From positions 1 to 59,262 of the forward strand of contig CAMUZU010000011.1 in the NCBI GenBank assembly GCA_947165295.1: a stretch of DNA of 59,262 bases. The letters are read 5' to 3'. A model generated the notes under the pieces. The model was not told the DNA's origin. It saw only the letters and a list, made by a program, of their open reading frames with translations, and searched no databases. A program made the translations under genes and the position numbers. The DNA comes from an uncultured Selenomonadales bacterium (lineage in GTDB: Bacteria; Bacillota; Negativicutes; Selenomonadales; Selenomonadaceae). Position 1 is the stretch's first letter. Every line of letters begins with the position of its first letter. Shown piece by piece: positions 53,026 through 59,262 of this stretch.

Positions 53026-54660
53026 TTGGCGAATTGGAGAGAGCGGCTCCGAGAGCTTTGGAACAGGTACGACAGGCGACGCAAGCTGATTTTCTTCGGT
53101 GCGCTTTTGGCCGTGATTTTGGCTTTCGTCGGCCTGAGCGTTTGGTACGGTTCCAAACCCGACTACGTGCCGCTGTATACCAATTTGGAGACGAAAGACG
53201 CCGGCGACGTTGTAAACAGCCTGAAAGAAACGGGCGTGCCCTACGAATTGGTCGAGGACAAAAAAGGCGCGACAATTCTTGTTCCCGCCCCGCAAGTTCA
53301 CGATCTGCGCTTGGATTTGGCTTCGGCGGGTCTGCCCCGCGGCAACAAAGGTTTTGAACTCTTTGACGACAGCAAGCTTGGCGTCACGGAGTTCCAGAAC
53401 AAAATCAATTATCTGCAGGCCTTGCAAGGCGAATTGACGCGCACAATAGAACACCTCGACAGCGTGGAAAAGGCGCGTGTTCATATCGTCCTGCCGGAAG
53501 ACAGCCTCTATAAGAAAAACGAAAAACCCGCGACCGCGTCAATTCTTTTGATGCTCGCGCCCGAAACGAAGTTGACGCCGCCGGAAGTCAAAGGCATTGT
53601 CAACCTGGTCAGCCACAGCGTTCAAGGTTTGAATCCCGAAAACGTCACAATCGTCGACACGGAAGGCAATATCCTCAACAAAAGCGACGACGACGCACTT
53701 GAACGCGAAGCACAGATGAATATGCGTGCACTCAATCAAATTGAGATGACCAAAAAAGTTCGCGACCACATTCAACAGAACATCCAAACTTTGCTCGACA
53801 AAACTTTGGGCGAGGGCAACGCCTTCGTGCGCGTCAGTGTCGAATTGGACTTCGATGACAGAAAGATTGACCGCCAAACTTTCACGCCCGTGGTCGACGA
53901 GTCAGGCATTATTCGTTCCCAACAAGATATCAGCGAAAGTTATAACGGCGAATCGACAATCCCCGGCGGCCCCGCAGGCGTTCAAAGCAACATCCCCGGT
54001 TACGTCGCCGAAGACCGAAGCGCCAACGCCGAATACGAACGCAAAGAGTCCACGCGCAACTACGAAATTAACGAAGAGAATCAAAAGATTATCGCGTCGC
54101 CCGGCTCAATCCGTCGCCTTACCGTTGCCGTCTTGGTCAACGACTCCATAACCGAGCTGCAACAGGAAGGTCTCCTGCGCGCAGTCAGCTCAGCGGCGGG
54201 CATTAACGAAGACAGAGGCGACACCATTTCGGTCGAGCCCATGCCGTTCAACACCGAACTTCGCGATCAACGTTTGGCTCAAGAGCGGCAAGAGCAGTTG
54301 CGCAAAGACAGAATTTTGTACACGGAGATTGCGGCGATGATTCTAATTGCGGCGTTGGTCTTGGGCGGGTTCCTCATGTACCGTTGGAAGAAACGCAAAG
54401 AACGTCAGGCGGAAATTGCCGAGCGACTTGCGGCAGAAAGACGCGCCCGCGAAGAAGCCCGTCGCGCCGAAGAAGCCGCACGTCGTCGCGAAGCCGAAGA
54501 ACGTCAACGCGCACTTGAAGCCAACGAAATTGAAGAGGACAACCTCACGCCCGAAGAGAAACAGCAGATGACCGAGAAGGACGCTATTCTTAAACTCATT
54601 GACGAAAAACCTGCCGACGCCGCCATGCTTATCAAAACTTGGTTGGCCGAGGACGATTGA
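53026..54660 (+). CDS. fliF: Flagellar M-ring protein FliF
   Basis: 544 residues. First membrane segment about 21-40, ring-building motifs (VPLYTNLETKDAGDVV core LYTNLETKDAG, AGLPRGNKGFELFD core GLPRGNKGFE), second segment about 433-452, then a highly charged arginine/glutamate region and a C-terminal IDEKPADAAMLIKTWL that binds FliG (core KPADAAMLIKTWL). TTG start with AAGGA upstream. Forms the MS ring. Confidence 0.95.
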   Translation: MANWRERLRELWNRYDRRRKLIFFGALLAVILAFVGLSVWYGSKPDYVPLYTNLETKDAGDVVNSLKETGVPYELVEDKKGATILVPAPQVHDLRLDLASAGLPRGNKGFELFDDSKLGVTEFQNKINYLQALQGELTRTIEHLDSVEKARVHIVLPEDSLYKKNEKPATASILLMLAPETKLTPPEVKGIVNLVSHSVQGLNPENVTIVDTEGNILNKSDDDALEREAQMNMRALNQIEMTKKVRDHIQQNIQTLLDKTLGEGNAFVRVSVELDFDDRKIDRQTFTPVVDESGIIRSQQDISESYNGESTIPGGPAGVQSNIPGYVAEDRSANAEYERKESTRNYEINEENQKIIASPGSIRRLTVAVLVNDSITELQQEGLLRAVSSAAGINEDRGDTISVEPMPFNTELRDQRLAQERQEQLRKDRILYTEIAAMILIAALVLGGFLMYRWKKRKERQAEIAERLAAERRAREEARRAEEAARRREAEERQRALEANEIEEDNLTPEEKQQMTEKDAILKLIDEKPADAAMLIKTWLAEDD

Positions 54661-54733
54661 CATTTCTGCGGTTGACAGTCGGTGACAGATTCGCCGACCG
54701 CCAATCGCTTTTCTTTTGAACGGAGGAATTCAC

Positions 54734-55774
54734 ATGCCCGCAGCAGCAGCAGCACCCGACATGTATGCCGAACCTAAGCCCATGACTTCACGCGAAAAAG
54801 CGGCGATTCTTTTTATCGCGCTGGGCGGCGATTATGCGGCAAAAATCTTCGAGCACATGGACGACGACGAAATCGAAACCATTACGCTTGAAATCGCCAA
54901 CAACAAACAGGTCAGCGCCGAAAAGAAAGCAATGGTTATCAGCGAATTCTATCAGCTGATGATGGCAAACGACTACATTTCCACCGGCGGACTTGAATAC
55001 GCGCAGAACGTCCTTGAAAAAGCTTTGGGCGCCGATAAAGCAATGGACATCCTCAACCGCTTGACGACAAGCCTGCAAGTGCGCCCATTCGAGTTCCTTC
55101 GCAAGACCGACCCCGCGCAGCTTTTGAACTTCCTGCAGAACGAACACCCGCAGACAATCGCGCTGGTTATGGCGTATCTGGAACCCGACCAAGCGGCAAT
55201 TATCATGAGCGGCCTGTCAATGGACTCGCAAGCCGACGTTGCCAAACGCATCGCAATGATGGACAGGACAAGCCCCGACGTTATCCGCGAAATCGAACGC
55301 GTGCTTGAAAAGAAACTGTCCTCCATGATGACGCAGGACTTCACCACGGCGGGCGGCGTCCCCGCAATCGTCGAAGTCTTGAACCGCGTCGACAGAACGA
55401 CAGAGCGTGCGATTATCGAGTCAATGGAAGTCGACAGCCCCGAACTCGCCGAAGAAATCAAGAAACTTATGTTCGTCTTCGAAGATATCGTCATGTTGGA
55501 CGACCGTTCGTTGCAGTTGGTTTTGCGCGACATCGACACGAAAGACCTTTCGCTTGCAATGAAGGCAACACCGCAGGAAGTTGCCGAAAAGATTTACAAG
55601 AACATGTCCAAACGCGCCGCCGACATGCTCCGCGAAGAACTCGAATACATGGGTCCCGTCAAGATTCGCGACGTCGAAGAAGCGCAACAGAAAGTTGTCA
55701 ATCGCATTCGCGACCTGGAAGAAAAAGGCGAAATCGTCGTTGCTCGCGGTCAAGGCGACGAAATGCTTGTTTAA
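54734..55774 (+). CDS. fliG: Flagellar motor switch protein FliG
   Basis: 346 residues. REKAAILFIALGGDYAAKIF near 20 (core KAAILFIALGGD), the middle EHPQTIALVMAYLEP with EHPQ motif, and the C-terminal MFVFEDIVMLDDRSLQLVLR torque domain (core FEDIVMLDDRS). Alanine-rich N-terminus after the start, which follows GGAGGAA. Connects FliF to FliM and the stator. Confidence 0.96.
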   Translation: MPAAAAAPDMYAEPKPMTSREKAAILFIALGGDYAAKIFEHMDDDEIETITLEIANNKQVSAEKKAMVISEFYQLMMANDYISTGGLEYAQNVLEKALGADKAMDILNRLTTSLQVRPFEFLRKTDPAQLLNFLQNEHPQTIALVMAYLEPDQAAIIMSGLSMDSQADVAKRIAMMDRTSPDVIREIERVLEKKLSSMMTQDFTTAGGVPAIVEVLNRVDRTTERAIIESMEVDSPELAEEIKKLMFVFEDIVMLDDRSLQLVLRDIDTKDLSLAMKATPQEVAEKIYKNMSKRAADMLREELEYMGPVKIRDVEEAQQKVVNRIRDLEEKGEIVVARGQGDEMLV

Positions 55775-55815
55775 TTTGCGTGACAGTTTTTCATTGCCTG
55801 CGGGAGGTGAATTGA

Positions 55816-56718
55816 TTGTTCCACCAACACAAAAACATCGTGCGTTACATGACGGTCGGTCAGCCCGTGTTAATCGGTGCCAAACCCGAAGAAGACGAGC
55901 CTGAAGTCGAAGCCGAATCCGACGAATCCGACGAAGCTCAAGAAGAGCCCGAAGCCGAACCGCCGATACCGCCCGAAATTCTCGAACGAGTTTACGAGGA
56001 AGTCGAAGAGATCGAACGCAAGTCACTGCTCCTCGACGCGAAGATACAAGCCGCCGAAGCAACTCAAGCCGAAGCCGACGCGCTTAAAGCTCAAGCCGAA
56101 GAATTCAAACGTCAAGCCGAAGAACTCAAAGCCGACGCCGCCAAAATCGTCGACGACACCAAACGCGAAGCCGAAGAACTTTTGGAACGCGTGCACAAGG
56201 AAGGATACGACGCGGGCTACGAAGAAGGCAAGCAGGACGGCATCAAAGACGGCAAAGAGCACATCGAAGAAGAACTTGCCGACATCGTTCGCCAAGCCAA
56301 CGACAAAGCTCAAAAAACTATTCGCGACGCCAAAGAGCAGACCGCCGAATACTTCATTCGCGCCGAAGACGACATTGTTGCCGTCGTCATGATGGCAGTC
56401 GAAAAAATTTTGCCGCAACATTTTCTTGACGTGCCGCAGACCGTGTTGCCCGTCGTGCGTGAAGCAATTCGTCACGTGCGCGACCAAAAAGAAATCAAAG
56501 TTCACGTTGACCCCGACAGCTACGATTTGGTTTTAATGGCGCGTTCGGAGTTTCAATCAATGTTGACCGACGGCACGGCGATTATCGAAGTCGTGAGCGA
56601 CGAAGCGTTGAAGCCGGGCGACTGCGTTATCGAGACACCCAACGGCGGAGTCGACGCACGGTTGTCAACTCAGCTCGCCCTGCTGAAAACTGCCGTCGAA
56701 AGCGTGCTGAACAATTAA
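55816..56718 (+). CDS. fliH: Flagellar assembly protein FliH
   Basis: 300 residues. A very acidic N-terminal part, a long Ala/Glu/Lys-rich coiled coil (about 55-145) and GYDAGYEEGKQDGIKDGKE, the FliH GxxxG-like run (core GYDAGYEEGKQDG), followed by the conserved C-terminal domain (VREAIRHVRDQKEIKVHVDP core). Regulates the export ATPase FliI. TTG start with GGGAGGTG upstream. fliI does not follow; the operon stops here at a repeat element. Confidence 0.9.
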   Translation: MFHQHKNIVRYMTVGQPVLIGAKPEEDEPEVEAESDESDEAQEEPEAEPPIPPEILERVYEEVEEIERKSLLLDAKIQAAEATQAEADALKAQAEEFKRQAEELKADAAKIVDDTKREAEELLERVHKEGYDAGYEEGKQDGIKDGKEHIEEELADIVRQANDKAQKTIRDAKEQTAEYFIRAEDDIVAVVMMAVEKILPQHFLDVPQTVLPVVREAIRHVRDQKEIKVHVDPDSYDLVLMARSEFQSMLTDGTAIIEVVSDEALKPGDCVIETPNGGVDARLSTQLALLKTAVESVLNN

Positions 56719-56737
56719 CGACCCGCAATGTCGCCGA

Positions 56738-56842
56738 CCGGCCGTCATGGATGACGGCCGCAACCGCTTGCGCGTGATACACGATGTATCACAGCAAGCG
56801 CGTCTTTCTTTGCTACTTTCTTTCCACGCGGAAAGAAAGTAG
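56738..56842 (+). repeat. Three-hairpin repeat, copy h, at the end of the flagellar operon
   Basis: Hairpin 1 at 56740-56759, hairpin 2 at 56765-56800, hairpin 3 at 56813-56842 with paired changes (CTACTTTCTTTCC/GGAAAGAAAGTAG). Lies 21 bases after fliH, where fliI would be expected, and directly before the leuC leader array. No intrinsic terminator for the flagellar operon is seen. Confidence 0.9.
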
Positions 56843-56917
56843 ACGACAAACAACTTTTGGAGAGCGATACGAATCAGCAATCCGCAACGTTACCATAAAT
56901 CTTGAAGAGTGATACGA

Positions 56918-56947
56918 ATGCCAATGACCATGAGCGACCCGCTTTAA
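56918..56947 (+). CDS. Micro-ORF 1 in the leuC leader
   Basis: Encodes MPMTMSDPL; the first six residues equal the LeuC start. GAAGAG lies upstream (weaker site than in the other units). The stop overlaps the cassette hairpin. Expression is uncertain. Confidence 0.3.
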   Translation: MPMTMSDPL

Positions 56948-57008
56948 AAGCGGGAGAACTCTTGGTGCAATCCGCAACGTTACCATAAACTTTCGGAGAG
57001 TGATACGA

Positions 57009-57038
57009 ATGCCAATGACCATGAGCGACCCGCTTTAA
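57009..57038 (+). CDS. Micro-ORF 2 in the leuC leader
   Basis: Encodes MPMTMSDPL with a GGAGAG site nine bases upstream, as in leuC itself. The last codon is a leucine codon inside the hairpin stem. Expression is uncertain. Confidence 0.35.
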   Translation: MPMTMSDPL

Positions 57039-57098
57039 AAGCGGGGGAACTCTTGGTGCAATCCGCAACGTTACCATAAATCTTGGAGAGTGATACGA

Positions 57099-57128
57099 AT
57101 GCCAATGACCATGAGCGACCCGCTTTAA
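57099..57128 (+). CDS. Micro-ORF 3 in the leuC leader
   Basis: Same nine-residue product and ribosome site as micro-ORF 2, ending 61 bases before leuC. It is one base out of the leuC frame. Expression is uncertain. Confidence 0.35.
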   Translation: MPMTMSDPL

Positions 57129-57189
57129 AAGCGGGGGAACTCTTGGTGCAATCCGCAACGTTACCATAAACTTTTGGAGAGTGATACGA

Positions 57190-58458
57190 ATGCCAATGAC
57201 CATGAGCGAAAAAATTCTTGCGCGACACGCGGGACTTGACGCCGTCGAAGCGGGACAACTCGTCATCTGCGATTTAGATCTCGTTATGGCGAATGACGTC
57301 ACGGGGCCGCCGTCAATCAAAGAGTTCGAGAAAATCGGGCGACCCGTTTTCGACCCAAACAAAATCGCGCTGATACCCGACCACTTCCAGCCCGCCAAAG
57401 ACATCAAGAGTGCCGACCTTGCCAAAATTATGCGCGACTTCGCACGCAAGAACAAAATCGCCCACTACTACGAACAGGGACGCGTCGGCATTGAACATGT
57501 CATCTTGCCCGAATTCGGAATCGTCGCGCCCGGCATGCTGATTATCGGCGCGGACAGCCACACCTGCACTTACGGCGCGGTCAACGCTTTTTCGACGGGC
57601 GTCGGCACGACTGATTTGGCTGTCGGACTTGCGACGGGCAAGGCGTGGTTCAAAGTTCCCGAAGCAATTAACGTTCACTTGACGGGCAAAAAGCCGAAGA
57701 ACATTTGCGGCAAGGACGTTATCTTGACGTTGATTGGGCGAATCGGCGTCGACGGCGCGCTTTACAAAGCTCTTGAATTCACGGGCGCGGTTTCCGAACT
57801 GTCAATGACCGACCGCCTGACAATTTCCAACATGGCGATTGAGGCGGGCGCGAAAGCCGGCGTGTTCCCGTTCGACGAAGTGGCGCAAATGTACGTTGCC
57901 CGCCGCGTGAAGAAACATTTCGAGCCCGTTGCCGCCGACGAAGACGCGAAGTATTGTGCGACCGTCGAAATCAACTTGAGCGAACTGAAACCCGTCGTCG
58001 CTCTGCCGCATTTGCCCGAAAACGTCAAGCCCGTCGACGAACTCGGCGACATCAAAATCAATCAAGTAGTTATCGGTTCATGCACGAACGGCCGACTTGA
58101 AGACTTGGGCATTGCGGCGGGAATTCTGCGCGGGCGAAAAGTTCACCCCGACGTTCGCTGCATAATCATCCCCGGCAGTCAAGAAATTTACAAAGAGGCC
58201 GTCAACTGCCACTGGATTGACATTTTCATTGACGCGGGCTGTGTCGTGAGCTGTCCGACCTGCGGGCCTTGCCTTGGCGGATACATGGGCATTTTGAGCG
58301 CGGGCGAACGTTGCGTGTCCACGACGAACAGAAACTTCCGCGGGCGCATGGGTCACGTCGACAGCGAAGTTTACCTTGCAAGCCCGTTCGTCGCGGCGGC
58401 GTCCGCTGTCACGGGAAAAATTTCCACTCCCGACGAGGTGATTGGTCATGAAGATTGA
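57190..58458 (+). CDS. leuC: 3-isopropylmalate dehydratase large subunit LeuC
   Basis: 422 residues, the shorter LeuC/HacA-like type common in anaerobes. [21 protein letters not shown] near 120 (core [11 protein letters not shown]), [11 protein letters not shown] near 298 and [10 protein letters not shown] near 356 supply the three [4Fe-4S] cysteines. Isomerises 2- to 3-isopropylmalate with LeuD. ATG with GGAG nine bases upstream; internal ATGs at codons 3 and 5 are alternatives. Preceded by the amplified leader and overlaps leuD by 11 bases. Confidence 0.94.
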   Translation: MPMTMSEKILARHAGLDAVEAGQLVICDLDLVMANDVTGPPSIKEFEKIGRPVFDPNKIALIPDHFQPAKDIKSADLAKIMRDFARKNKIAHYYEQGRVGIEHVILPEFGIVAPGMLIIGADSHTCTYGAVNAFSTGVGTTDLAVGLATGKAWFKVPEAINVHLTGKKPKNICGKDVILTLIGRIGVDGALYKALEFTGAVSELSMTDRLTISNMAIEAGAKAGVFPFDEVAQMYVARRVKKHFEPVAADEDAKYCATVEINLSELKPVVALPHLPENVKPVDELGDIKINQVVIGSCTNGRLEDLGIAAGILRGRKVHPDVRCIIIPGSQEIYKEAVNCHWIDIFIDAGCVVSCPTCGPCLGGYMGILSAGERCVSTTNRNFRGRMGHVDSEVYLASPFVAAASAVTGKISTPDEVIGHED

Positions 58459-58933
58459 AGGCAAAGTCTGGCGTTACGGCGACAACATCGACACCGACGT
58501 CATAATCCCCGCACGTTACCTGAACACGTTCGATCCTGCCGAACTTGCGAAACACTGCATGGTTGACATCGACGAAACTTTTGCCGCGAATGTCAAAGCG
58601 GGCGACATCATGGTCGGCGGAAAAAATTTCGGTTGCGGTTCCAGCCGCGAACACGCGCCCGTTGCAATCAAGGCGTCCGGAATTCCCGTCGTCATTGCCG
58701 CGAGTTTCGCACGGATTTTTTACCGCAACGGAATCAACATCGGCTTGCCTTTGCTTGAGATTGGTGACGCCGTCGAAAAAATTTCCGCCAACGACGTTTT
58801 GCGAATCGACACGTCCGCGGGCACGATTGAGAATTTGACGACGGGCGACACGTTCAAAGCGCAACCGTTGCCGCCGTTCGTTCAAGGTATCGCCGACGCG
58901 GGCGGATTAATCAATTACATCAAGTCGCGCTGA
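58448..58933 (+). CDS. leuD: 3-isopropylmalate dehydratase small subunit LeuD
   Basis: 161 residues. [19 protein letters not shown] near the start (core [15 protein letters not shown]) and [14 protein letters not shown] near 60 are the small-subunit signatures. Partner of LeuC. ATG inside the leuC 3' end with GAGGTGA upstream, so translation is coupled. leuA and leuB are not in the window. Strong terminator after. Confidence 0.95.
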   Translation: MKIEGKVWRYGDNIDTDVIIPARYLNTFDPAELAKHCMVDIDETFAANVKAGDIMVGGKNFGCGSSREHAPVAIKASGIPVVIAASFARIFYRNGINIGLPLLEIGDAVEKISANDVLRIDTSAGTIENLTTGDTFKAQPLPPFVQGIADAGGLINYIKSR

Positions 58934-58948
58934 CTTCACAACGCAAAC

Positions 58949-58985
58949 AAAAAAACCCCGTTCAATCGAGCGGGGAAATTTTTTT
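58949..58985. terminator. Bidirectional terminator after leuD
   Basis: CCCCG-N10-CGGGG stem (with inner TC/GA pairs) flanked by A- and T-runs; serves leuD and the convergent gene at the window end. Confidence 0.85.
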
Positions 58986-59005
58986 GCGTTGACGTTCGAG
59001 CGAAG

Positions 59006-59262
59006 TTACTTCTTGCCTGCGAACGCGACGAAAATATTTTTCGCAGTGAGAGCGGTCGACGCCGAATCGAACTTGCCGACGGAATAATCGGTTGCGGTCG
59101 TTTCGACAATCGAATCAAGGCGCGTGTCGTTCGTGATGAAGTTGTTGTCGTCCGCGCTTATCCAGTCGTCGCTTGCCAAGTCCGCCGAACTCACCAAATC
59201 CGCAGAGCTTGACAAGTTGCTTATGTTGAGCGTCGAGTTTTTGGCGTTCTTGAGCGTGATTG
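59006..59262 (-). CDS. C-terminal end of a repeat-rich, probably surface, protein (partial)
   Basis: The frame is open to the window edge, so the gene's start lies beyond it; 84 residues are visible. The sequence is rich in Ser, Asp, Asn and Ala (ITLKNAKNSTLNI, SSSADLVSSADLASDDW) and ends AKNIFVAFAGKK. The LKNAKNSTLNI pattern suggests the last turns of a beta-helix or calcium-repeat-type surface protein, but this is only an impression. Convergent with leuD. Confidence 0.6.
   Translation of the reverse strand, partial: ITLKNAKNSTLNISNLSSSADLVSSADLASDDWISADDNNFITNDTRLDSIVETTATDYSVGKFDSASTALTAKNIFVAFAGKK

Larger units (their letters stand above)
56852..57207 (+). repeat. leuC leader array: three 90-bp units of gene start plus hairpin cassette
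   Basis: Units begin CAATCCGCAACG at 56878, 56968 and 57059 (90-91 bp), with a fourth, partial copy at 57149 running into genuine leuC; a partial precursor lies at 56852. Each unit contains the leuC ribosome site and first six codons, then the hairpin cassette (CCCGCTTT/AAAGCGGG and GGAACTCTTGGTGC). The cassette recurs at 83-112. So the leuC 5' end has been amplified together with the cassette. Confidence 0.92.

Noticed and set aside
56878-57207. CRISPR-like or T-box leader upstream of leuC
   Set aside because: Units are complete duplications without spacers, and I find no T-box core (AGGGTGG-type) or terminator T-run.

Overview
The window looks like the chromosome of a diderm, flagellated, anaerobic Firmicute, most plausibly a Negativicutes (Selenomonas-like) bacterium. 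This is inferred from Firmicutes-type gene order (ireB-ruvX-DUF1292-mltG-U32, dnaN-recF, rbfA-nrnA-truB), an LpxL-type lipid A acyltransferase (implying an outer membrane), a flgB-flgC-fliE-fliF-fliG-fliH cluster, and anaerobic enzymes (NrdG, a rubredoxin/ferritin-like peroxidase, MqnC). No phage, transposase, plasmid or CRISPR genes are seen. TTG start codons with good Shine-Dalgarno sequences are common.

Layout. Positions 1-12.2 kb are almost all minus strand: U32 protein, mltG, DUF1292, ruvX, ireB, a secreted TPR protein, mtaB, rsmE, a flagellar-region zinc-ribbon protein, an LpxL-like acyltransferase, a rhodanese lipoprotein, and a large amino-acid-permease/histidine-kinase/receiver fusion. 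From 12.2 to 23.1 kb lie an ATP-grasp gene, DUF4931 and MBL-fold genes, a SpoVB-like flippase, a lipid kinase, mqnC, an unrecognised membrane protein, nrdG, a histidine phosphatase and small secreted proteins. From 23.1 to 34.9 kb the plus strand carries rfbA, ilvD, murB, a glycosyltransferase, trpD-C-F-B-A, an orphan substrate-binding lipoprotein and a DUF169 gene. From 34.9 to 42.4 kb come carD, lysA, truB-nrnA-rbfA, a DUF721/zinc-ribbon gene, recF and dnaN. From 42.5 to 51.5 kb come an exported cobaltochelatase CbiK, a chemoreceptor with a long leader, tRNA-Ser(CGA), a rubrerythrin, a FAD dehydrogenase, a flavodoxin-like protein and a Tat-exported MBL protein. The end holds the flagellar basal-body operon, leuCD and the 3' end of a repeat-rich protein.

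Working together: trpDCFBA, ilvD, leuCD and lysA give tryptophan, branched-chain amino acid, leucine and lysine/DAP steps; murB, mltG and the SpoVB-like protein serve peptidoglycan; the acyltransferase, rfbA and glycosyltransferase serve the outer surface; flgBC and fliEFGH build the MS ring, switch, proximal rod and export-apparatus regulator.

The most unusual content is between the genes. A dispersed repeat of about 105 bp occurs eight times, in both orientations. It consists of three successive hairpins whose stems show paired, compensatory differences between copies. Two copies sit between direct repeats of a rho-independent terminator; one supplies the trpF stop codon; one lies where the flagellar operon ends early. 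Separately, several gene ends or terminators have been duplicated around inserted cassettes: at the U32 3' end, a 64-bp array at 19.9 kb, a 180-bp duplication at 22.1 kb that makes a chimeric ORF, a 103-bp array at 48.8 kb, and a leuC leader array with three micro-ORFs. This looks like a genome shaped by small structured repeats that prefer terminators and gene ends. I do not recognise the family; whether it has been described needs a database search.
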